Source: Pyrinomonadaceae bacterium
GTDB lineage: Bacteria > Acidobacteriota > Blastocatellia > Pyrinomonadales > Pyrinomonadaceae
Assembly (NCBI GenBank): GCA_013812565.1
Contig: JACCTF010000250.1
Coordinates: 1-18,804, forward strand
DNA length: 18,804 nt
Reading direction: 5' to 3'
A program made the translations under genes and the position numbers. Every line of letters starts with the position of its first letter. Positions within the stretch are counted from its first letter, which is position 1. A model generated the notes under the pieces. The model had not been told where the DNA came from and searched no databases. It saw only the letters and a list, made by a program, of their open reading frames with translations. Below are positions 1 through 5,612 of the stretch, in pieces.

Positions 1-250
1 GAGGGGAGCAATCGACTATGAACGCGTTATTACGCCGGAAGATTTTCAAGCGACGTATCACACGCATCGCGGCTCGATCTACGGAGTCTCATCGAATAGT
101 TTAATGAGCCTTTTCTTGCGCCCGCCCAATCAAGCGCGCGACATCGAAGGATTATACTTTGCGGGCGGCGCGACACATCCGGGCGGCGGCATCCCACTGG
201 TCCTGCTTTCTGGAAAGATGGCCGCCGACCTTATCCTGCGTTGTGGATAG
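1..250 (+). CDS. Phytoene desaturase-type carotenoid oxidoreductase, C-terminus only
   Basis: The window opens inside this gene: the frame starting at base 2 is open from the edge to the TAG at 248-250, giving 82 residues. Near its end it reads YFAGGATHPGGGIP followed by LVLLSGKMAADLIL. This is the C-terminal FAD-binding signature of CrtI/CrtN/CrtD-type carotenoid desaturases and related amine-oxidase-like flavoproteins, where the glycine-rich segment closes over the FAD and a final helix follows. Such enzymes introduce double bonds into phytoene or later carotenoid intermediates at the membrane. The N-terminal dinucleotide-binding motif lies outside the window, so CrtI, CrtN, CrtD or a related retinol-saturase-like enzyme cannot be told apart. 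The next gene is on the opposite strand, so the two converge. Confidence 0.8.
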   Translation, partial: RGAIDYERVITPEDFQATYHTHRGSIYGVSSNSLMSLFLRPPNQARDIEGLYFAGGATHPGGGIPLVLLSGKMAADLILRCG

Positions 251-358
251 AAAACGTTGGATGGGGACAGAAGAAGTTATTACATAACGCTCAAAGCCGT
301 ACATACAAGAGGCCGTTTATCACACTGTACATTGGGTTCTAGCCGAACCCTAAAGCTG

Positions 359-418
359 AGCCGTGCCGAATGAGCAGCACGCACTTTGCAGGGGGCGCGC
401 CAACGCTTCGACACGGCT
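359..418 (-). other. Inverted repeat between convergent genes
   Basis: AGCCGTGCCGAA at 359-370 faces TTCGACACGGCT at 407-418, a 12-bp inverted repeat with one mismatch and a 36-base loop. In minus-strand RNA the mismatch becomes a G-U pair, so the stem is continuous there and broken in plus-strand RNA. It sits 25 bases past the htrA stop, where a 3'-end structure of that transcript would be expected. No U-tract follows on either strand, so it is not a textbook intrinsic terminator. The loop holds the palindrome GGCGCGCC. Confidence 0.4.
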
Positions 419-442
419 AGGTTCTCTTGAAGTTAAAGTTGC

Positions 443-1606
443 TTAGCGGCGAAGTATTCCTCGTCTCTCAGCAAGCAGGCGCACAGGCACAGATACGCGT
501 CTCCCATCACGGAATATCTCCACCTGAACGACGTCTCCAAACTGATGCTTATCGAGGACGCGGAAAAGATCGTCGTTGTCGCTTATCTTCTCGCCGTCGA
601 TGGCCGTCACGATGTCACCCAGAATGATCTCACCGTCCGCCGTCTGCTGCATGCTGCGCAAGCCTGCCGCCGCCGCCGAACTGCCCGGATATACTTGATG
701 AACAATAACGCCGTCGGGGACGGGCAGTCGCGCATCAATGTTCTTCACCGGGAGCACCGAGATGCCGAGCTTGGGCCGCGTGACAGCGCCGTTGCGAACC
801 AACTGCGGCACGATGCGCTTGGCGATATTGACCGGAACAGCAAACCCAATGCCGATTGATCCTCCGGAGGGCGATAAGATTTGCGAGTTGATACCGATCA
901 TACGGCCTTGCGAATCAAGCAGTGGACCGCCTGAATTGCCACGGTTAATTGAAGCATCGGTTTGCACCGCGCCTTCAATTTGACGGTTGTTCTGCGCGCG
1001 AATCGGGCGCTGAAGACCGCTGATCACGCCGGTCGTAAGGGTGCGGTCGAAACCAAACGGGTTGCCGATCGCCAGCACCTTCTGCCCGACTATAAGCTTA
1101 TCCGAATCGCCGAACGGCACGACGGTCAACCGGTCACGCGGCGCTTCTACTTTAATAACGGCTAAATCCGTGTCAGGATCGGTGCCGATGAGTTTGGCTG
1201 GATATGTCTGTTCGCCGCCGAGGTTAACGCTGAGCCTCTGCGCGCCGGCTACGACGTGATCATTAGTTAGGATATGACCTTGATCGTCGATTACCGAACC
1301 GGAGCCTGTACCTTCGCGCGGACTTGGATCGAAGTAATTAAGGCTTGCAGAAGTCGCGGTAATGGAGATGACGCCCGGCGAGATGGTTTTATAAACCTCG
1401 ATGTTGTTGCGTTCATCGCTGGCTACGCTTGGGTCGGTGATGCCCTCAGGTGGTGTCTCGCTAAAGGCTGCGGTTAAAGGTTGAAAGTGGTTGCCCCACT
1501 GATTCAGAAAAACGACAGCGCCGGCGGCAAAGAGCGCTGACAGTAAAGCGATGGTTAAAATCTGGCGAGCGGAGAGAGTGTACATGGCTTTCTTTCTCAT
1601 ATTCAT
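443..1606 (-). CDS. htrA: HtrA/Deg-family serine protease, membrane-anchored, one PDZ domain
   Basis: This is a 387-residue S1C protease that degrades or processes misfolded envelope proteins. Residues 15-35 (ILTIALLSALFAAGAVVFLN) form a single hydrophobic segment, an uncleaved anchor or signal peptide, so the protease faces the periplasm. The trypsin-like domain spans about 68-275 with the triad visible: His117 in TNDHVVAG, Asp147 in DTDLAVIKV and Ser225 in GNSGGPLL. One PDZ domain covers about 278-378. The DegS-like layout (anchor, protease, single PDZ) differs from two-PDZ DegP/DegQ, but a DegS-type signalling role is not shown by sequence. The chosen ATG has GGAGA 12 bases upstream; ATGs at residues 3 and 8 are alternatives. 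It is last in a run of minus-strand genes, separated from the previous one by 302 bases. Confidence 0.93.
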   Translation of the reverse strand: MNMRKKAMYTLSARQILTIALLSALFAAGAVVFLNQWGNHFQPLTAAFSETPPEGITDPSVASDERNNIEVYKTISPGVISITATSASLNYFDPSPREGTGSGSVIDDQGHILTNDHVVAGAQRLSVNLGGEQTYPAKLIGTDPDTDLAVIKVEAPRDRLTVVPFGDSDKLIVGQKVLAIGNPFGFDRTLTTGVISGLQRPIRAQNNRQIEGAVQTDASINRGNSGGPLLDSQGRMIGINSQILSPSGGSIGIGFAVPVNIAKRIVPQLVRNGAVTRPKLGISVLPVKNIDARLPVPDGVIVHQVYPGSSAAAAGLRSMQQTADGEIILGDIVTAIDGEKISDNDDLFRVLDKHQFGDVVQVEIFRDGRRVSVPVRLLAERRGILRR

Positions 1607-1908
1607 TTACCGTCCATATCTCCAAGGGTACGAGGGAGCATCTGAGATGCAGAGAGGCGCGTTCGCGGTTGTGTGCCTCCTGCGGCGCTATAAACTTGAG
1701 AGTGCCCGGTTGTCTCTCCCGCAAGACTTCGGCAAGGCGAACAAGACAGAGTCAATGAAGTAATCGAAGAATACGGCAAGTTTCGTGTTGAATAATTTGG
1801 ATGAACACTCGCAAACAAATGAAGCAAGGCGAGGTGTTTCGGGGAAAGTGCGGGCCTCAGCGCGTCTCGTGACCGAACCAAAACGCGTCGGCAGAAAACG
1901 AATAATGC
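1607..1908. other. Intergenic region upstream of htrA
   Basis: This 302-base stretch lies between the DUF5658-like gene and htrA, both on the minus strand, and should hold the htrA promoter. A 13-bp palindrome (1638-1650) is the clearest element. A minus-strand TTGACT hexamer is at 1752-1757, but I could not pair it with a good -10 at normal spacing. Minus-strand open frames cross the region, but their composition looks random and they overlap real genes at both ends. I see no RNA gene. Confidence 0.4.
1638..1650. promoter_or_regulatory. 13-bp palindrome in the htrA leader
   Basis: GCATCTGAGATGC is a perfect dyad (6-base arms, one central base), 32 bases before the htrA start codon. The position fits an operator or a small leader hairpin. 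No regulator is identified, and chance remains possible. Confidence 0.3.
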
Positions 1909-2277
1909 TTAGAAGATCAGCGAGAGGAAGGCGTTTGGTAGGTAAAAGAGGTAAGCCAGCGCAGTCTCCGGTATTTGCCAACCGAGAGCAGAAAAACCCG
2001 TCGCGACATGCACAAGCATCAGCGCCCCGTAGATGCCAAGCACCAGCTTCATGCCCCGCCGGGCCAGGAGCAGATGCGACGAGCGGTAAAGAACATACCC
2101 CGCAAAAGCGCCAACAAGTAGTTTGGTTCCTAAAAACGGTGCGTTGCCCATATCAAGCAGCCGAGCCATCAAGGCGTTGCCTTCGGTTGCTACCCCCGTG
2201 CGCACCCACAAGAGGGTTAGGTTCGCATCAAAGCAGTTCAACATAAACAGCAGCAAGCTCTTCGAAAGTGAACTCAT
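1909..2277 (-). CDS. DUF5658-like small integral membrane protein
   Basis: A 122-residue, strongly hydrophobic protein with about four predicted membrane segments (roughly residues 7-26, 48-66, 77-97 and 104-121). The first half carries FDANLTLLWVRTGVATEGNALM (residues 16-37), which resembles the conserved start of DUF5658-type proteins: an aspartate in the first helix, a threonine four residues later, then an E-x-N-x-L-M turn. The function of that family is unknown to me. The start ATG has GGAGAG 11 bases upstream and a nearer GAGG. A perfect 19-bp inverted repeat ends 47 bases before the start, in what would be its leader. The gene stands alone between serine acetyltransferase and htrA, with no close operon spacing to either. 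Family assignment is from memory of the motif. Confidence 0.75.
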   Translation of the reverse strand: MSSLSKSLLLFMLNCFDANLTLLWVRTGVATEGNALMARLLDMGNAPFLGTKLLVGAFAGYVLYRSSHLLLARRGMKLVLGIYGALMLVHVATGFSALGWQIPETALAYLFYLPNAFLSLIF

Positions 2278-2324
2278 GGGGCCTCGCTCTCCGTCGCAGT
2301 CAAAATTGATAAACCTCAGTTTTT

Positions 2325-2366
2325 AACAACGGAATCTCAACCATTCGTGGTTGAGATTCCGTTGTT
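2325..2366. repeat. Perfect 19-bp inverted repeat with a 4-base loop
   Basis: The arms at 2325-2343 and 2348-2366 are exact reverse complements, 19 of 19 bases, around the loop TTCG (CGAA on the other strand). The arms begin AACAACGGAATC. A T-run lies before the hairpin on the plus strand, so A's, not U's, follow it in minus-strand RNA. An intrinsic terminator for the upstream acetyltransferase gene is therefore not supported by a U-tract. It lies 47 bases before the DUF5658-like start and could be a leader structure, a processing site or a small palindromic repeat. Confidence 0.85.
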
Positions 2367-2481
2367 CCACAGAAGGAAAGGAACTTACTTCCTTGTACCG
2401 GTTAGAAAATTCTCAATGCGTGCGCACTTCCGTGAATCGCGGAGATGCGTCAGGAATATCAAGCATTCTGTTCACCAGCGA

Positions 2482-2499
2482 CCCGGCGAGAAAGCCGGG
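2482..2499 (-). terminator. Possible hairpin terminator after serine acetyltransferase
   Basis: CCCGGC (2482-2487) and GCCGGG (2494-2499) form a 6-bp GC stem with a 6-base loop, 15 bases past the acetyltransferase stop. Outer bases AGCG and CGCT can extend it with an internal bulge. No clear U-tract follows on the minus strand, so the call rests on stem and position only. Confidence 0.35.
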
Positions 2500-2514
2500 A
2501 TTGACGCTTCTGCT

Positions 2515-3426
2515 TTAGGAAACTGCAGCCTCTTCGACAGTGATGATGCGCGGCCGCGGTGTCTCTTGAAGAACGCGCGAGCCGGGCGGGACGCTATGCG
2601 TGAGCCACACATTACCGCCGATGACGCTACCGCATCCGATCACCGTGTCGCCGCCCAAGATGGTCGTGCCGGCATAGATCACAACGTCGTCTTCAATCGT
2701 CGGGTGACGTTTGGTGTTGCGAATCAATTGACCCGCCGCGTCTTTGTCAAACGAGAACGCGCCGATTGTCACACCTTGATAGATCTTAACGTTGTTGCCG
2801 ATCACGGCCGTCCCGCCGATTACAACGCCCGTGCCGTGGTCGATAAAAAAGCTTGAACCGATACGCGTCCCCGGATGGATGTCGATTCCGGTGCGGTGGT
2901 GCGCGTGCTCCGTCATAATGCGCGGAATGAGCGGCACGCCCATCTTGTAAAGCTCGTGAGCTAGACGGTAAACCATCACGGCATAGGTGCTCGGATAACT
3001 GAAGATGATCTCGTCAAGGCAGGTTGCCGCCGGGTCACCGTCGTAAGCGGCGCGAATATCCGTGGCAAGCGTTTTGCGCACAGCCGGAAGCTGAGCCAAA
3101 AAGTTTGCGGCGCACTCTGTCGCTTTAGCTTCGACGCGGCACGCGGCGTGGAGGTTCTTGCCGTGATTGATCGCGCGGTTGATCTGTTCGGTGAGCGCTT
3201 CATAAAGCCAGGTCATGCGCGATTCAACGTGAAGCTGCAGGCTGGTATCTGTGAGACCCTGGGCCCCGATGTAGCCGGGAAAGATAAGCTCGTGAACTGT
3301 GTCGAGCACGCGCACGATCTCATCATGAGAAGGCAACGGATGGCGATCAAGATGATGAATCTTGGTGCCTTCGTCGCCGTAGGATTCGATCAGCGCATGG
3401 GCGGCTCGGTCTATCTTCTCGTTCAT
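2515..3426 (-). CDS. epsC: Serine O-acetyltransferase (EpsC/CysE type)
   Basis: Makes O-acetylserine from serine and acetyl-CoA, the committed step of cysteine synthesis in the cytoplasm. The 303-residue protein has an alpha-helical N-terminal domain (about 1-175) and a left-handed beta-helix with hexapeptide repeats (about 176-285). Signature stretches are HRTGIDIHPGTRIG (177-190), FIDHGTGVVIGG (194-205) and KRHPTIEDDVVIYAG (239-253). By comparison with E. coli CysE, Asp182 and His197 match the catalytic pair and His241 the histidine of the later RHP motif; this mapping is from memory. The long N-terminus matches the EpsC-like form. No cysK lies beside it. The start has no Shine-Dalgarno: the bases before it are a pyrimidine-rich heptamer repeat (3437-3464). 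The next in-frame ATG, residue 71, is too late. Confidence 0.93.
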   Translation of the reverse strand: MNEKIDRAAHALIESYGDEGTKIHHLDRHPLPSHDEIVRVLDTVHELIFPGYIGAQGLTDTSLQLHVESRMTWLYEALTEQINRAINHGKNLHAACRVEAKATECAANFLAQLPAVRKTLATDIRAAYDGDPAATCLDEIIFSYPSTYAVMVYRLAHELYKMGVPLIPRIMTEHAHHRTGIDIHPGTRIGSSFFIDHGTGVVIGGTAVIGNNVKIYQGVTIGAFSFDKDAAGQLIRNTKRHPTIEDDVVIYAGTTILGGDTVIGCGSVIGGNVWLTHSVPPGSRVLQETPRPRIITVEEAAVS

Positions 3427-3436
3427 AATCTTAGAA

Positions 3437-3464
3437 GTCAGGAGTCAGGAATCAGGAGTCAGAA
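3437..3464. repeat. Four tandem 7-base repeats directly before epsC
   Basis: Units GTCAGGA, GTCAGGA, ATCAGGA and GTCAGAA follow each other without gaps. On the coding (minus) strand they read as pyrimidine-rich TCCTGAC units ending 10 bases before the epsC ATG, where a ribosome-binding site would normally be. The unit TCAGGAG (rotated) resembles TCAGAGG within the repeat at 5053-5118. Confidence 0.9.
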
Positions 3465-3506
3465 TAAAACGTGTGGTCAATTACCGGCTCCTGAAATCTA
3501 ACTTCT

Positions 3507-3761
3507 TTATTCGATTTCTACGCCGCGCATCTTTGCGATGCCGCGCGCTTTCATCACCACGTCATCATCAACCGGCTCGCTTCCGTCCATCCACGCTTGA
3601 ACTTCTTCGACGGGGCGGCCCAGTGCGACGGCGAATTTTTCGTCGCTTGCGTCAAAGCCTTGATCGCGCAGCTTTTTGAGAATCTCGTGACCTCGCTGCT
3701 GATCCGTGCCGCGATCATCCACGGCGTGCTCCGTGTCCTTCTCCGTTTGCTCTCTGCTCAT
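3507..3761 (-). CDS. Small protein with a helix-turn-helix-like C-terminal half
   Basis: An 84-residue protein of no family I can name. Residues 1-24 are charged and probably disordered; 25-35 form a helix. From 39 to 81 the pattern FAVALGRPVEEVQAWMDG then PVDDDVVMKARGIA resembles the helix-turn-helix and following helix of lambda-repressor/XRE-like domains: a small residue and glycine at the turn, an aromatic after the second helix, then a D-D-V-V helix. The protein is acidic, which fits DNA binding poorly, so a protein-binding or non-functional HTH fold is possible. Its ATG lies 5 bases after the stop of the HMA gene, and GGGAG in the end of that gene can serve as the Shine-Dalgarno. The tight spacing argues for one transcript and translational coupling. 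Confidence 0.7.
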   Translation of the reverse strand: MSREQTEKDTEHAVDDRGTDQQRGHEILKKLRDQGFDASDEKFAVALGRPVEEVQAWMDGSEPVDDDVVMKARGIAKMRGVEIE

Positions 3762-3766
3762 TTCGT

Positions 3767-4003
3767 TTATGCTCCCACTCCGCTCTGCGACCTGCCTGCA
3801 ACGGTTGCTTGGTAACCCAAATCCTGAATCTTTTTCAGAAGCGTGCTTTGTTGCACCGTCTGTTCATCGAACTCAACGACCGCCTGTTTATCGCTAAAGT
3901 TGACATCGGCGCGGGTGACGCCTGCCGTCTCCTCCAACGTCTCTCTAATGTCGAGCGCGCATGATTCGCAGTGCATACCTGTGATGTTCAGTTCTGCTTT
4001 CAT
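3767..4003 (-). CDS. Heavy-metal-associated (HMA) domain protein, CopZ-like
   Basis: A 78-residue soluble protein made of one HMA domain (about 1-67). The metal-binding loop is GMHCESC at residues 9-15 (Cys12 and Cys15), followed by the usual ferredoxin-like beta-alpha-beta-beta-alpha-beta order and the GVTRADVNF and GYQATV segments typical of copper chaperones. Such proteins carry Cu(I), sometimes Zn(II) or Hg(II), to a P-type ATPase or buffer it. No ATPase or CsoR/CueR regulator is in the window, so the partner is unknown. The ATG has GGAGAGGGAG just upstream. It is the first gene of a tight pair with the HTH-like protein and is divergent from prmC, with about 155 bases between the two starts. 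Confidence 0.92.
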   Translation of the reverse strand: MKAELNITGMHCESCALDIRETLEETAGVTRADVNFSDKQAVVEFDEQTVQQSTLLKKIQDLGYQATVAGRSQSGVGA

Positions 4004-4082
4004 CTCCCTCTCCCTTGTACCGGCACAGCCGAGCCGCTCGTAGCAGCAACCTAAGTCAATGCTTCAACACGGACCGCTCAAT

Positions 4083-4111
4083 GTGCAAACAATTAAAGCG
4101 CGGCGTATTAT
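4083..4111 (+). promoter_or_regulatory. Likely sigma70-type promoter of prmC
   Basis: TATTAT at 4106-4111 (in GGCGTATTATACAGC) is a good -10; a weak -35, GTGCAA, lies 17 bases upstream at 4083-4088. Transcription would begin near 4118, about 40 bases before the ATG at 4159. This supports 4159 as the prmC start over the upstream in-frame ATG at 4081, which lies ahead of the predicted transcript start. Confidence 0.5.
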
Positions 4112-4158
4112 ACAGCACGAGCTTTCAGTCCACCGAACAGATACGCGAACCCGAACCG

Positions 4159-5034
4159 ATGACTAGCAACGAAACACCTCTAACCATCGCCGAAGCCGTG
4201 CAGCAGGCCGCCGCATTTTTGCAGGATGCAGACATCCGGGAATCTCGCCGCGAAGCCGGATCGATCATGGCGCATACGCTTCGCTGCGACCGCACATTTC
4301 TAATTACGCACGGGGATGAAGATATAACGCCCGCGAACTTCGCCAGGTTTAAAGGCTACGTTGAGCGCCGCGCCGCGCATGAACCGCCACAGTACATCAC
4401 GGGCAGTCAAGAGTTTTATGGTCTCGACTTTGAAGTGACCCCGGACGTTTTGATCCCGCGCCCCGAAACTGAACTGCTTGTTGAAACGGCGCTTGATCTA
4501 TTGAAGGGCATACAGTCGCCCCTCATCTGCGATGTCGGCACTGGCTCAGGCTGCATCATCATCGCGCTGCTGCACGAACTTTCCGCAGCGCGTGCCACTG
4601 GAACCGACATCTCTTCCGCCGCCTTGCAGGTCGCGGCACGTAACGCCGTGCGCCACCATGTGCGCGAACGGTTAGCCCTTGTTGTTTCCGATTGCTTTAC
4701 GGCGCTTGATATGACGAAAGCAAAATTCAATATTATTGTTTCAAATCCGCCGTATATCGCCGAAGCCTCAATCGCCGGACTACAGCGCGAAGTGCGCGGA
4801 TTTGAACCGCATGTCGCTTTAACTCCGGGCATTGATGGTTTGCGCATCATCCGCCGTTTGCTCAACGAAGCGCCCGGCCTGCTCACGGCGGGCGGGTGCC
4901 TTGTTTTCGAGATCGGCTTTGATCAGCACGAAGCAGTTCGGGGGCTGATTGATCCGCAGGTGTGGATGCTGCTCGACATTTGCCAAGACTTGCAGAGCAT
5001 TCCGCGCACCGTCGCGCTTAAGCGTCGGTTTTAG
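4159..5034 (+). CDS. prmC: Peptide chain release factor N5-glutamine methyltransferase
   Basis: Methylates the glutamine of the GGQ motif in release factors RF1 and RF2, using S-adenosylmethionine, in the cytoplasm. The 291-residue product has the helical N-terminal domain (about 7-85) and a Rossmann methyltransferase domain. Motif I is DVGTGSGCIIIALL (125-138) and the catalytic SNPPYIAE is at 195-202; PRPETE at 100-105 is also typical of PrmC/HemK. The frame is open further upstream (ATGs at 4015 and 4081), but family homology begins at about residue 7 of the form starting at 4159, and a -10 element lies at 4106-4111. The Shine-Dalgarno is poor. Its usual partner prfA is not adjacent. The end is followed by a large inverted repeat before the HIT gene. 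Confidence 0.94.
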   Translation: MTSNETPLTIAEAVQQAAAFLQDADIRESRREAGSIMAHTLRCDRTFLITHGDEDITPANFARFKGYVERRAAHEPPQYITGSQEFYGLDFEVTPDVLIPRPETELLVETALDLLKGIQSPLICDVGTGSGCIIIALLHELSAARATGTDISSAALQVAARNAVRHHVRERLALVVSDCFTALDMTKAKFNIIVSNPPYIAEASIAGLQREVRGFEPHVALTPGIDGLRIIRRLLNEAPGLLTAGGCLVFEIGFDQHEAVRGLIDPQVWMLLDICQDLQSIPRTVALKRRF

Positions 5035-5052
5035 TCTGACATGAACAGAGCA

Positions 5053-5118
5053 GATGTCAGAGGTCAAATGCTGGATGTTAGTGCGAAGCATTTACTGACA
5101 TCCAGCATCTGACCTCTG
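5053..5118. repeat. Imperfect 21-bp inverted repeat built from 7-base units
   Basis: Arms at 5058-5078 and 5098-5118 match at 20 of 21 positions across a 19-base loop. The one mismatch is a G-U pair in minus-strand RNA. A second, exclusive pairing is possible: GATGTCAG (5053-5060) with CTGACATC (5095-5102), 8 of 8. The left side divides into heptamers TCAGAGG, TCAAATG, CTGGATG; the right into TGACATC, CAGCATC, TGACCTC. It starts 19 bases after the prmC stop, so it may end that transcript, but no U-tract follows directly. Confidence 0.85.
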
Positions 5119-5145
5119 CTGCTTTATCGTTTCTTAAGTTGGGCG

Positions 5146-5154
5146 TGCTAGAAT
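5146..5154 (+). promoter_or_regulatory. Extended -10 promoter of the HIT gene
   Basis: TGCTAGAAT (5146-5154) is an extended -10 element with no clear -35. Transcription would start near 5161, leaving a leader of about 30 bases before the HIT start codon. That leader has no Shine-Dalgarno. Confidence 0.45.
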
Positions 5155-5190
5155 CCGCCGAATCAAAATTGAGACACATCAAACACTTAA

Positions 5191-5541
5191 ATGGTTGAAC
5201 AAGATTGCATTTTTTGCCGAATAGCGAGTGGTGACATTCCTGCCGGCAGGGTATATGAGGACGATCAGTGTATCGCCTTCCGTGACACGAATCCGCAAGC
5301 GCCCGTTCACCTGCTCGTGATTCCGCGCGAGCATGTAGAATCGCTTGACGATGTCGGGCTGAAAGATGAACCGATGCTCGGCCACTTGATGCGCATTGCA
5401 TCGCGCATTGCAAACGATCAAGGACTCGCTGAGAACGGTTATCGAACGGTGATCAACACGGGCGCGAGCGCTGGTCAATCCGTCTTCCATCTGCATGTCC
5501 ACGTGCTCGGCGGACGACCCTTAAGTTGGCCTCCCGGTTAA
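5191..5541 (+). CDS. Histidine triad (HIT) nucleotide-binding hydrolase, HINT-like
   Basis: A 116-residue HIT protein of the HINT/PKCI branch. These cytoplasmic dimers hydrolyse purine nucleoside phosphoramidates and aminoacyl-adenylates. The catalytic triad motif HLHVHVLGG is at 100-108, with the HxHxH histidines at 100, 102 and 104. The N-terminal CIFCRI (6-11) holds the Cys pair often used for zinc in this branch, and the APVHLLVIPREHV segment (37-49) is the usual second conserved block. Length is normal for the family. The ATG at 5191 lacks a Shine-Dalgarno but is the only sensible start. It has its own likely promoter and is separated from prmC by the inverted repeat, so the two are probably not co-transcribed. 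It converges on the AI-2E family permease. Confidence 0.95.
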   Translation: MVEQDCIFCRIASGDIPAGRVYEDDQCIAFRDTNPQAPVHLLVIPREHVESLDDVGLKDEPMLGHLMRIASRIANDQGLAENGYRTVINTGASAGQSVFHLHVHVLGGRPLSWPPG

Positions 5542-5562
5542 AAGCTCAAGCTAACAAAACAA

Positions 5563-5589
5563 AGGGGCGAGTGGTCGGGTCTCGCTTCT
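5563..5589 (+). terminator. Weak hairpin between the HIT and AI-2E genes
   Basis: AGGGGCGAG (5563-5571) can pair with CTCGCTTCT (5581-5589), including two G-U pairs in plus-strand RNA only, around a 9-base loop. It begins 21 bases after the HIT stop. A pyrimidine-rich but not U-only stretch follows. This is a plausible terminator for the HIT transcript. Confidence 0.35.
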
Positions 5590-5612
5590 AGCTGATCTCT
5601 TTCCTGCCGACT

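Noticed and set aside
1603..1881. 92-residue minus-strand frame overlapping the htrA start by ATGA
   Set aside because: The overlap looks like translational coupling, but the product has no domain pattern, no ribosome-binding site and random-like composition. A 12-residue leader peptide starting at an inner ATG cannot be excluded.
4015..4158. N-terminal extension of prmC from ATGs at 4015 or 4081
   Set aside because: The extra residues do not resemble PrmC, and a likely promoter -10 lies at 4106-4111, inside the extension.
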